A stretch of DNA of 64,000 nucleotides from Symbiodinium sp. CCMP2592 (GCA_905221615.1 CAJNDT010002768.1:344094-408093), one strand, 5' to 3'. Counted from the first letter of the stretch, positions 1 through 9,779 are shown. Numbers and translations are program-made. Notes: a model not told the origin generated them from the letters alone.

Positions 1-830
1 AAAATCGGGTTGCATTGTTGCTACACTCCTCTTGTCTTGGTAAGGGAGGCAAAGAAGCGATGCCCTGACTTTTCTGGACTTTGAAGTACACAGGGAGAAA
101 AAAGTATAGACTTTTATTTTATAATGGTTCTTTTAAGGAACAGGTACCAAAAAACGTATTCAAGTGGGTTTGGAGGGTTTGCTGCTACTAGTACACACCG
201 CAAGACATGACTCCGGAACAAAACCTACAAGCCTCAGCATGCAACAAGCAAACGTGAAAGCCAGGCGTGGCAAACAAGACACTGCAAAGCAAGCAACAAC
301 AACTCGAAAGGAATGACAATCAGAGGAAAGAGTCGGAACAATGACATTAACACACTTAAACACGACAGTATATGACAACATGACACCGATTATTACCACT
401 GTCAATGACTATCTTGCTTTTCCAATCCAACCACAGATTCAGTTTACTCCGAACCCTATAACCCTAGGGATCAAAATAGCGCAAAAGCCTCTTAGTATGG
501 TGTTTGGGCCCAAACGCCTTAATATATGAGTCCTTAGATCCCCAGGGTAAACTAAACCCGATGCCGCAAATATGTTCAACAGAACCACAGTTTCAGTCGA
601 ACCCAATGCCTGAACTAAACTTAAAACCCTTAACCCTAAACCGTAAAACCTACGACCTATACGCTACAAAGAACAGCCATAAACTCTAGAAAACCCAATC
701 CTAAACTTGTAACACCTGAACCCATCAGCTCTCCAACTCCCAAACACCTAACACCGTCAAGACTAAATCCTAAAACCCTCAAGACTCGAAACCCTAAGCC
801 CTCAGCCCGAATTAAACCTTAAACCTTACC
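1..830. other. degenerate telomere-like and unassigned DNA
   Basis: From about 600 onward this is dominated by degenerate CCCTAAA-like units. The first 350 bases are not telomere-like. The minus strand carries an open Cys-rich frame (405..160) that I do not trust as a gene. A copy of the MITE-S repeat (shared words GCCCAAAAGCCT and ATATGAGTCCTTAGAT) lies at about 466..548. Confidence 0.5.
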
Positions 831-833
831 TAG

Positions 834-934
834 AGTCTCCATTGTAGTTCCTTTTTTTGGTTATCCAATTTTATGGTTAGGACCCCTATAATAGAGATTT
901 TGGTTAACCAAAAAAAGGAACTACAATGGAGACT
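834..934. mobile_element. MITE-J, palindromic element
   Basis: Near-perfect inverted repeat: AGTCTCCATTGTAGTTCC at the left end and its reverse complement at the right, continuing into TTTTTTT/AAAAAAA arms and a short AT-rich loop. It resembles MITE-I (18535, 40264) in the arms but has different ends. It has no coding capacity. Confidence 0.85.
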
Positions 935-958
935 ATAGGTACAATCCCTGGAACCTTA

Positions 959-1051
959 GAGCCGGGACGTTCCGGTTTGAACCTCATCAGCCGCCCGCTG
1001 TAAAGCGCGAAGCTCTGCTTGGGCGCTGCGGCCGCTGAGCAACGCATCCTT
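959..1051 (-). CDS. candidate coding mini-exon
   Basis: GC-rich single-copy island between telomere-like DNA and a truncated MITE-H. The minus frame is open for 31 codons and begins KDALLSGRSAQAELRALQ. The Ala/Leu/Glu/Arg-rich sequence suggests an amphipathic or coiled helix. No domain is recognisable and the splice sites are uncertain. Confidence 0.4.
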
Positions 1052-1056
1052 CGGGG

Positions 1057-1131
1057 TTCCCTACATTATAATAGGGTCCCTAATATGATTCAAGGTATAT
1101 ACTCCTTAATTAAAGGATTTTGGAAGGTCTG
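1057..1131. mobile_element. MITE-H, truncated copy
   Basis: Right half of MITE-H: core words AGGGTCCCTAATATGATT and TCCTTAATTAA leading to the end GGAAGGTCTGGG. The left arm is missing. It directly abuts the coding-like island at 959..1051. Confidence 0.65.
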
Positions 1132-1139
1132 GGTTTAGA

Positions 1140-1335
1140 GCTTCAAAGGGTCTGGGGCTCTGTTGCTCCGGGTTTAGGGTTTAGGGGTTTAAGACATATA
1201 TAGGGTTTAGGGTGTAGGGGTCAGGGTTTGAGGGGTAGGAAAAAGGTTGCAGGTTTTTTGGTTTTAAGGGTTAGGGTTGAGAGGCTTACGGGTTTGGGGG
1301 TCAGGATATAGGGCTTAGGGTTTAAGGGTTTTTTT
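1140..1335. repeat. degenerate telomere-like tract at the 3' junction of the LINE
   Basis: Run of GGGTTTAGGG, GGGGTTTAAG and similar units (TTTAGGG family). On the minus strand the LINE 3' end passes through seven A residues directly into CCCTTAAACCCTAAG, so this tract is the 3' flank of the insertion. Confidence 0.85.
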
Positions 1336-1382
1336 AAATGCAATGCCCTTCTCCTTGCGTCCAAGTCCCAAAACATTAACAC

Positions 1383-4300
1383 TTACACATCATCACTCAT
1401 CGTGGACTCTGGGACATCAGAACCAGTGGGTACATCAGGTAGAGATGAAACACCAGCATCCCCATCGATCATGGCCACCTCCAAGCCTTCGACCACAGGA
1501 CCAACACCCCCAACGAGAGGAAGGTCAGCAGGGTTCAGGGCAGGACAACCAGGAGAGACTTCAGAACTTCCAGGCACGACAGCAACTGGCACTGCAGTCT
1601 CGTCAGAATGTTCAGGTAGTGCAGAAACACTGCCATGAGGTACAGCAGACGGTGCAGCTCGTACAGGAATCCCAGGTAGTCCAACTCGGTCAGGAAGTAC
1701 ACCAGTGTCATCAGGAGGTAGAACCGAAGGTGCTGCCAAGGAGGAACTCACCAATGACTGAGGCATAGCATCCCCTCTTCGCAGTGCTACACTGGGTCCA
1801 GATAGCACAACGTCAAGCCCAGGAGAGTCGACCACAGGCTCATCTCGTACATCTGGTGCAGCATGTTCAGGTAGTCCAGCACGTTCAGGTAGTACACCAA
1901 CTTGGTCAAGAGGTACTTCCGAAGGCACCCCAAGGTCAGAACTCGCCCCAAACTGTTCTGTAACATCCCCTGCGCGCAGTGCTTCCTCAACAGCCTGCGA
2001 CGTCGCCGCCTGGAGAACCTCCACTGCTGAGTGCGGTACAGTACCACGTGGCAACAGTCCCGGCGGCTCACGGAGAGACGGAGGAGAAAGCCCAAGACGA
2101 CCAGGGGCTTCACCATGTACAACAGGTAGAGCAGGTGGAGCATCACGTCCTTCACGATAGGTTTCCCTTGCAGCCGTACGCACCCCACGAACGTCTCCTC
2201 CAGCACTCGCAGGCGTAGAAGCAGAAGCCATACCTGGTTCATCACGTTCTCCAAGTGGCGATCTCGATCTCGATCTCGATCTCGATCCCCGCGGTGCATC
2301 GTCCTCTCGACGACGTGTGTTGCGACCACCCCTTGTCCCTGAGAACAACGTCGATGTAGGGGCACTAGCGACCCCCTCTGGAACACGAGCTCTTTCAATC
2401 AGTTGCATTGCCACCTCCTCCTCCAAGGCACGCAGCAGAAAGTGGCGGTACTCAGCCATGTAGGCGACGACCCGTGTGCGCAACGCCCCATACGGTGGTT
2501 CCCGAGTCGCCGGAAAATAGGGAAGCGCCCCCAGGTTGGTGGTTCTTCGTGCAAGCAGGTCCCGCACAGTCTGCATGACACGAATACTGGCATCCCACGA
2601 CTCAACAACCAAACGTATGCCCCATCTGTATTCAGCTCCTTCACCCCGGTCTTGGATGTAGTTCAGCGAGGCCATGAGACTGCGCAGATGCCGTCGTGCA
2701 GCATCCTGGACATTCATATGATGTAGACGCCCCTCTTCCTCCACGGTGAGTTGCATGAGCGCACTTGTATCAGGGAGTTCTTCGTCGGTGGCAGCATTGA
2801 CATCCCCAACCACATCTCCAGTGACCTCCATTGTTGCGTCAGCGGCGGCGTCACCAGGACCAGCAGGGGCAGTAGGAAGACCAGGTTCAGCATGAGGAGT
2901 TGCCAAGTCGCCCCCACCAGACTGTGCCGTAGACTCGTTTGTCTCCGGCGGCGCCCCAATTTGGTAGTGGACGCCAGCTCTCTCGTTGGCCGCGCGTGTT
3001 GCAGCTCCTTCCCTCTGCGCGCGCTGCACCATTTCCCGAGCAAGTGCACGCGCGCGGGACATGGCCCAAGCTGCGGCATCACCACGCACGAAGGGTGGCT
3101 CAGGCAGCTGACGGCCATCAGCATCCACCCCATGCGGCATCCATTGCCTTCTTAGGCTTTCTTGGACCATGGACAGATGAAAATCATTCAACTGTCGTTG
3201 AAAGCCAGCAAAACCCACCACCAAACGCCCCCGAACTCCTGGATCCTCAGGCATGCGAGCTTCTTCATCTCGTAGGCGTCCCCAAAGAGTCTCCTGTGCA
3301 AGCTCGATGGTCGTGTTTCCCATGACCAGTGCATCGCCCCACACATCCAATGCCCAGGCAATGGCCCCATCCCCATACTGTTGACGAGCCCACTCCAGAA
3401 AGTCGCAGAACTCCCTCATGTTCGACACCATCTCCATTGTCCACCCAGCATCAAAAAGTGACTGTTGTTCTCCAAGAGAGAGTGGCATGGACGGGCCAAT
3501 CGCCCCATCACCAGCAGGTTGGTCGTCAGGTCGGCCCCTCTGCATAAGATCCACCTCGTCAGTCTGGTCCGGCGTCGCGTGGCTCTCCCATTGCTCCCAA
3601 TCTTCCCATTGTTTTCGCGTCCATCTCGGCGGTCGTCCCATGGCCGGACCAGCAGCAGCTTCTGCACGAGGACTTCCAGCTTCGGTAGGTACTTCGGGAG
3701 GATCACCATGAGGTACAGCAGGAGGAGCACGATCAGGAACAGCAGGAGGTTCGCAACCAGCAGAAGGTAGGACATCACCCCCATCTTGATCATCACGTGG
3801 TTCCCAATCCCAGCTAGGGACACAGCTCAGTGAACAAGAGGTGTGATCCTCACTGACACTGTCTATGTCGCCCCCGGCCTGGTTTGTACCAGTGTTTCTC
3901 GCAGCAGCTGTAGCTTCTTGGAGTGCACGTGCACCTCGAGCTTCAGCTTCACGTACAGCTTCAAGTTCTGCACCATCTCGAACACCAGTCCCATGAATGC
4001 GACGCCCCACCTCCTCCATGTCACGCCTCCACGCAGGAATGAAAGTACCTGCCTTCCACTGTCGCATCCTTTCTTGTCTCCGACTTTGGCGTTGCTGGCC
4101 TTGTCCATGTGGAATCTCTGTTCTGTCTCATCCCTCTGGCGGTCGATGTAGATGCCATGGCGATAGAATCCACGAGGACGAGCATCGCCAATCAGTCCAT
4201 GTAGTCCACGTTGTCCAGTCACTTTCGTCCCACTGCCACCACGAATCGTCCCACTCAGGCTGCGAATCGCCACGACTGTAGTCGTTCATCGCGGACGACC

Positions 4301-4706
4301 CAGTCCAGTCCCAGTGACTCGTAGACGATGAGGAGGTCCAATGCCCTTGATGTTCAGAATCGTCCCATCGTGCATCGCCAGGAGAGTGCCCTTGTGCAGC
4401 ATGTTGTCCACTCGAAGAGGCAGAAGTCGAAGTAGTACGGCGCCAATCCACCCCAGAGGTACCATGACGTAGCGCAGGATCGTCCCACGGAGCAGGAACA
4501 GGGCCAGCTTGATGACGAGCATGTAGACCAGACCAAGAAGAGGACGTAGAGGAAGTAGGATTTCCAGTCGCAGCCCAGTTGTTGGAGTTGCTGTTCCACG
4601 CGTTGGTGTTGGCAGGGACAGCTCGGCCACCCCAGAAGTAGGAGCAGAGGCAGCATACCCCGGCCAGGAAGGCGAAGCGTCCACGGAGGCACAGTCGCGT
4701 TGCCAT
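1383..4706 (-). CDS. LINE ORF3: signal peptide, Trp/Ser-rich region, Pro-rich tail (frameshifted)
   Basis: Downstream of the reverse transcriptase, where most LINEs have only a 3' UTR, lies a long coding region. It begins at a true ATG (4706) preceded by an in-frame TAA. Residues 1-31 read as a signal peptide (basic start, hydrophobic stretch FAFLAGVCCLCSYFW, then AVPA). Residues 32-180 are Ser/Asp rich with about 17 Trp (for example DDSWWQWDESDW). Shifts near 4180 and 4078 lead to a basic stretch (IYIDRQRDETEQRFHMDK, then QERMRQWKAGTF). An open frame of 894 codons follows from 4067 to 1383, with many P/A/V/E repeats (for example GVLPERAGLPEH and GVLPDRVGLPG), an SRSRSRS run near 2275, and helical segments in the middle. 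It ends in TAA. I know no family for it. It could be an accessory LINE protein or a host gene carried along. The strong open frame is clear; the function is not. Confidence 0.6.
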
Positions 4707-4934
4707 GTAAGCGAATTGGAGTGTGCTCAGAGAGCACAGGCAAAAACCACGTTAGAAAGTCACAAAGGGAAGAAACATGTGTCAATCTTGTTCACAATCA
4801 CTGTCAGGAAGTGCTCTTTGTTGTCATGTTTGCAGTACGTGGTGTTCTCGAGCCAGACGACCACAGCATTGGGAGTTCCGAAAGGGGGACTGGGCACACT
4901 CAGCCAGGCTGACTTCACACGCCCCAGTCTGATT

Positions 4935-6290
4935 TCAGTTCTCCAGACAAAGCTGTCTCCCCCGGGCCCATGGTACATCCGCAAAAGCAAGCCACAAAGG
5001 CAACAAGTGTTTCCACCCCTCCCTGTTGTACGTGGCCTCGAACCAGTTTTCACCAAAGCATGCAGAGAGGGATCGCTCCAGATTAGCGGCCCGAAATCGC
5101 ATTGGATGTCGCGCCCCAGTAGTGAGACTTTTCTCGTGACTCCACCACTTCATAGATCGCCAGAACATCATACGCCCCGCCAGACCACAGCAACCATCTT
5201 CTCCTTCTGTTTGACGCATCCAGTGACCCGCCAGTTGGAACTGTAAGCGGAGCACTTTAGTACTCCACCTTTCCACCCCTGTTTGCGCGATCCAAAGGCG
5301 GACTTGTCGCAACGACCGGGCATTGTAACTGACCCAATCTTCCCCGGTCACTCGCCGTGTTCCAAAAGCTAGCCGTAGAACACGAAGTTGAGTGCTGTTC
5401 ATCATCTGAAGTTCGGCTTTCTCCCAGTGCACCGCCCCAGCCGACCACGACCATGCACCCTCCACAAGCATCTGGACAAGACGATGTTTTTCTCGCCAGC
5501 TGCCAGGTCCACAGATAAAGTTCTTGTTCTCGTGGAAGGCGCCCCAGACCCGGCCATGAAGTTCACGCGCTTGAGAGGCGGCAGGAGCATCCAGGTCGTA
5601 GTCAAGTCCAAGGACGCGCACAGCGCTGCCGATATCTTGGATTGCAACGTCCGTCCCATCGATGTTCACGACCCGGCGTCCCTTGTAGTACTTGCTGGCG
5701 ACGAGACACGTCTTCTTGACAGCAAGCTTAAGGCCAAGACGCCGAAGTTCATCAGCAATCTGCGCGATGTTCTTCTCGAGGATCCCCGCCGTGTCGGACC
5801 AAACGAAGATGTCGTCTTGGTACGTCCCAACGTCAGCTGCAACATCCCGTAGCTTGCCCACAGGTTGTTTCCACCGGCCTCCGTGTTTGAGTCGGTTGAT
5901 GACATCAGAGATAAGCATCCCAAAGATCTCCGCCGACTCTGGAGAGCCTTGACGAATGCCACGGTTGCACCGGACGCGGACAGAGCCACCCCCAGGAGAG
6001 ACACCCCTCAGCAAGTTGTCATCCAGAAGGCGTAGTAGAAATCGTTTTTCAAAGGAGAAGTCCTCATCGCAAAGTCGCGCCTGAATGAAGTCAGCAACGC
6101 TCCCCCTATTCACGTAGTCAAACGCCCCCTCAATGTCGAGTTTGACGACAACCACCCCAAGGCGCCACTCTCGCGTCATGTCTCGAAGTCGTCCCATGTA
6201 GATCCGCCGTACCGCGATTCTGGCCGCAGGCCGACCAGGGACAGGCTTCACGAAGGCAACGAAAAGTGCGGTTCATGACGACCTTGGACA
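4935..6290 (-). CDS. LINE reverse transcriptase, catalytic and C-terminal part
   Basis: RNA-directed DNA polymerase of the non-LTR type. Within the 438-residue open frame from 6251: motif A KLDIEGAFDYVNR (catalytic D39), motif B RGIRQGSPESAEIF (about 98-110), motif C TYQDDIFVW (catalytic DD at 146-147), motif D LGLKLAVKKTCLV (172-184), then a thumb-like region with VRVLGLDYD. All catalytic residues are present. It ends in TGA at 4937..4935, and I see no CCHC knuckle after the thumb. It is separated from the endonuclease frame by a frameshift near 6260 (frame 0 to frame 2), so in the intact ancestor both were one protein. A 228-base non-coding gap then precedes ORF3. Confidence 0.93.
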
Positions 6291-7920
6291 GGAGCTTCAT
6301 ACCACTGCACGACATAGCAATAGGGCGAAGCTCACGGACAGCTTCAGGACACGCAACCTTGGGCAGTAGGGCAAGCAAAGACTCACCCCACTTTTCCGGG
6401 ATATTCCCCGTGTAAACAGTCTCATTGAGAAGATGCAGGAGTGAGTCAGGGCAGGCAACGAAGATAGCTTTCAGGAGGTCAACACTCACCCCATCAGGAC
6501 CAAGTGCAGAACGAGCTCGCATCTTGTTGAGTGCATTCCCAACCTCTTCAGCAGAGAATGGCACGAAGGTAGAGGGGCAGCAGACGATATTTCGTATTCG
6601 CCCCTCCAGCTCAGCATGCCATTGCAGAAGTGGATCGCTGACCTTGGTCTCCAAATGTTCTGTGACTGCATCAGCAAGTTCTTGTGCACTCCGATCCTTC
6701 AAGAGGTCTCCCCACCAGCATTTTCGTTTGGACTCTGCCTTGGCATCACGATAGGCATGCCAATCGCCAGCAAGGATTTTCCCGGCTCGAGAAAGTTTCC
6801 ATGCACGACGGGCTCGACGACGAAGACGGTGCACCCCATTCCATAGAGCTTTTGCCTCAGGACCACGACAAGCTTTGGCTCTCCGTGTAGCTTCTCGTAT
6901 TTCATCGGTGTCAACGTACTTCTGTCTTTGCCTCGGTTCGGTGCAGCTCTTTGCCATCGCTGAGATATCATCCCAATCACGAGGCTCGTTGATGATCGCC
7001 CCCGGTTTCACCCAGCGAGGTCGAGAGTCGAGCCAAGTCCCCCAGGATGTAGCTTGCACGTCCACGACACACTCGAGCCGTGCGTGATCCGTGTTGATAT
7101 GAAAACGAACATCTGAGTTGACCTGCACTGGGCCGGCTCTTAACTGTCGAGTGAGGACCGCGTCAATGTGCCGACCTTCACGGCTCTCGTCCCGCGGAAA
7201 GTGGGTAGGATTCCAACGATGAGCAAAAACTGGAGGAACAAGGCGACAGCGTGCATCAGCAGCAGCCTCAAGGAACTTGTCGATCTTCGCCCCTGCTCGC
7301 ACACTGACCTCATCGTCCACTTCAACAGCACGGGTCCAGTCAACAACTTCATTGACATCGACCCCAAGGAAGCAGGGCACATCAGGATGCCACCGACGAA
7401 TGCGAGCCCGAAAGTCTTGAACAGCGGCATGATAGACACGTGTAGTCACCCCTGTCGGCAGATGCAAGGAAGAAAGAATCAATCGTCTGCTGTTGCGAAA
7501 CTTGATAAGCCATGCAGCACCCTTGTCAAAGCAGATTTTGTCAGTGCAACAATCAAAGATATCCTGCGAGATGCCAACCCCAACTCCCCTCCATTGTGAT
7601 GAACTTCTGTGCGACAGCCAAATGAAACCATCAGTCGTTTCTTCGCCCCAACCTTCATCGGCCCGAGGCATCTCCTGCACCACGAGAAAATCAAGCGTCC
7701 CAGATACAGCATCAACCTTAGGAGGAGGCTGCCCTCCAAGGTTCCAAGAAGCAGCATGTCGTCGGATTCCCGACCGGGTAGAAGTAGCACTACGCGTATT
7801 GCATCTGTCTGCCTCCACCGCCCCAGACACTGCCACGTCAGTCCGAGGCTCGCCAGGTACACCATCATGTGTCTTGGCACGTCCCAGACTGTCTTGGGTG
7901 AAACTTTTCTCGTCCTTTCG
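6245..7920 (-). CDS. LINE APE-type endonuclease and N-terminal reverse transcriptase
   Basis: Endonuclease that nicks target DNA to prime reverse transcription. Numbered from the GTG at 7836, the exonuclease-endonuclease-phosphatase motifs appear in order: WNLGG (31-35), VVQEMPR with the metal-binding Glu at 55, LGVDVNE (156-162, the D-x-N motif), RHIDAV (221-226) and the terminal TDH (248-250). A linker rich in Arg/Lys follows. The fingers of the reverse transcriptase begin at 439: ARSALGPDGVSVDLLK, WGESLLALLPKVA and RELRPIAMS. The frame is open from just after the TGA at 7921, and no ATG decides the start, which suggests it was once continuous with ORF1. The true frame leaves this reading near 6260. 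Confidence 0.9.
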
Positions 7921-9260
7921 TCAAAGCTCACGCTCTACCGCCCCAAGGGCGATATCAAACTGCACACCTGTTGCCCTCGCTACGGCCATGATGTCGACCC
8001 AGCCTGAGCTCAGGAGCTTGACACTGTCTCCCTTCGGGGCCCGATGCGAACTAGACCCCAATTTGAGATCTCCATGCCATGCCGTCCCAGAGTTCCAGTC
8101 GATGTCATACGCCCCGTCCTCTTTGGCCGCAATGTTGTGGGCTTCCTTGGCGATTTCAGCGTCTTTGACGAGGTTGGTGCACACTCTGCGTATCATGGAT
8201 CCATGTGAGGCTCTCCTCCTTGCTTCCCGCGTCTTGGTGAACTGAGCCCACATCGGTCGCCCCACGCCATCTGTGCCAGGAGTGGATGGCAGACGATACG
8301 GCGTAGCCCGAAGGTTCTGAATGATCTTCCACATGCGATTACGAACGTCCCGAATTTCTTCACCATCTCGCTGCTTGAACTTGAGAACTGCGAAAGCACG
8401 ACGGGGTCCCCAGACTGCGAGCTCGGTCTGGTCCAAGTCATTCTTGATCTCGTCCCGCTCCAAGAAGCCCTTGCCTTCCTCCAGGATGAGTTGTCGTCGA
8501 CTGTCAGGCAGCCACCCCCCAACAATCAAGGTTTTCTTGTCGTCATCTGAAAGTTCTTCTCGCCCCCCACCCTGAAAGCCAGAGGAGCCAGAGGGATCGC
8601 CCCGAGGAGGAGGTCCATCGACTGCGGCAGCAGCAAAAGCAGAACCTTTCTTGGCACGAAACTGCGCCCAGGGGTCCAGACTGCCCTCGCCCCAAAGTGG
8701 CCATTAGCTTTCCCAGGCATCTCGTTGGTATTCTGCATGGCCGCGACAGTTCGGGAGAGCTCCGTGACTTTGACTTCCAAGTCCGCCTCCTTTCTCTCAA
8801 CCTGAGTGACCCTGGAGTTCAAAGTGGCAGCCTCTTTTCGCCCATTTTCAAGACGTTCTTCGACTGCTACGACCCTGCCGTCCATCTCCTGCCATGACCT
8901 GGTAATAGCATGCAAATGTTGGTTAAGTAGATCACGAAACTCCCGAGAAGTAACAGGCTGATCACCCCCAGGAGAGAAAGCACGTCCTTGAGCAACACCA
9001 CGTTGTTGAGCTTCACGACCCATTCCAGGTTCACGTGCACGTTTGCCCCGACTAGGACTCCCTCCAGTGGAGTCAACAGCCATCGCGTCCCTGGCAGCAG
9101 GAGGGTTCACGGCAGTGCCAGGGTTCGCCCCCGTAGAGTCGGACAGACCAGTAGCTGTTGCAGGCCTATCACCACGTTCCTCATCCTTGACCGAGACGAG
9201 GTCCTCGTCGTCATCATCACCAATCTCGGTGGGACTGCCATCACGTTCAGGATGCGCCAT
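7921..9260 (-). CDS. LINE ORF1: acidic region, coiled coil, basic nucleic-acid-binding-like domain (frameshifted)
   Basis: It starts at the ATG at 9260, after a 297-nt leader following the spliced leader (MAHPERDGSPTEIGDDDDED). The N-terminus is acidic and Ser/Gly/Pro rich. Residues about 90-180 form a heptad-like coiled coil (VVAVEERLENGRKEAA, VTQVERKEADLEVKV). The frame shifts at a GGGG run near 8689 into WGEGSLDPWAQFRAKKG. It then reads through SDDDKKTLIVGGW into a compact domain (GWLPDSRR, LKFKQRDGEEIRDVRNRM) and ends at TGA 7923..7921. Coiled coil plus a basic domain is the usual plan of LINE ORF1 RNA chaperones; assignment here is by order and layout, not by a recognised domain. The endonuclease follows in the same frame after the TGA. 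Confidence 0.75.
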
Positions 9261-9330
9261 GGACAGCAGATAGTTCACAGAGCAGGTAGGCCGGCACGGC
9301 AAGAGTCCGCAGGCCCCAGAAGATGCTCAG

Positions 9331-9405
9331 TGATGACAAAGGGCAGAAGCACGTAGAGGAAGAAGAGTGTCTCAAGTGATGACAAAGGGCAGAATCACGT
9401 AGAAG
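9331..9405. repeat. two-copy direct repeat in the LINE 5' leader
   Basis: GTGATGACAAAGGGCAGAA followed by CACGTAGA occurs twice about 48 bases apart, at about 9331 and 9378, inside the 5' untranslated leader of the LINE. Tandem leader repeats occur in some LINE promoters; no role is shown here. Confidence 0.7.
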
Positions 9406-9557
9406 GCGCGTGCCTCGAGCGCCGTCCTCAGTGAAGGGCCGGTGAATCGACCAGAAATGGATAAAAAAGTACACCCCAAGGGAGGAGGAAGACAAAGCTC
9501 AGAATCAGCCAGAAGACAAAGACCATCCGGCACAGTCGGCTCCTTGATCCACAACGC

Positions 9558-9579
9558 CTTGAGCCAAAATGGCTACGGG
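9558..9579 (-). ncRNA. dinoflagellate spliced-leader (DinoSL) sequence, retro-integrated
   Basis: Reading the minus strand from 9579: C, then CC, then GTAGCCATTTTGGCTCAAG. That is the complete conserved DinoSL after its variable first base. In dinoflagellates this 22-nt leader is added to mRNA 5' ends by trans-splicing, so its presence in DNA at the head of a LINE marks a reverse-transcribed mature transcript. No SL RNA gene body (donor plus Sm-site region) follows; the LINE leader follows directly. Upstream (plus coordinates above 9579) is telomere-like repeat. Confidence 0.95.
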
Positions 9580-9645
9580 TTTAGGGGTTTAGGGGTTAGG
9601 GTTGAGGGGTTTAGGGGTTAGAATACAGGGTTTAGGGTTTAGGGC
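9577..9645. repeat. telomere-like tract abutting the 5' end of the LINE
   Basis: GGGTTTAGGGGTTTAGGGG and further variants begin exactly where the spliced leader ends; GGG is shared by both, a possible microhomology at the junction. Confidence 0.9.
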
Positions 9646-9674
9646 CTTGTTTCCTTGATAGCAACCTTAAAGTT

Positions 9675-9778
9675 AGAAGGATCATGGGACTTAGTAACTC
9701 GGGTAACTGTACTTGAGATTGCTCACGTTCAGGTACTTATATACAACATTACTTACTAAGTCCCATGATCCTCCAAAT
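9675..9778. mobile_element. MITE-A copy 1
   Basis: Ends match the MITE-A inverted repeat (GGATCATGGGACTTAGTAA at left, its complement at right); the terminal bases of the left arm are altered (AGAAGG). Confidence 0.8.
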
Positions 9779-9779
9779 A

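Larger units (their letters stand above)
1329..9579 (-). mobile_element. DinoSL-tagged non-LTR (LINE) retrotransposon copy
   Basis: A single minus-strand unit runs from a spliced-leader sequence (9579) to a short A-run (1335..1329). It holds ORF1, APE endonuclease plus reverse transcriptase, and ORF3, with no LTRs. Non-LTR elements insert by target-primed reverse transcription at an endonuclease nick. The spliced leader at the 5' end implies that the template was a trans-spliced mRNA and that reverse transcription reached its 5' end. Both flanks are telomere-like, so a target-site duplication cannot be distinguished. Frameshifts near 8689, 6260, 4180 and 4078 and an in-frame TGA at 7921 make the copy probably inactive. 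The absence of palindromic elements inside suggests it is younger than its surroundings. Confidence 0.9.

Noticed and set aside
1787-4785. Many alternative frames overlapping ORF3 and ORF1 on both strands
   Set aside because: Shadow frames of a GC-rich coding region; they lack the motifs and layout of the chosen frames.
1329-9579. LTR retrotransposon or integrated virus
   Set aside because: No terminal direct repeats, protease, integrase or RNase H were seen; the APE endonuclease and RT motif set are those of non-LTR elements.
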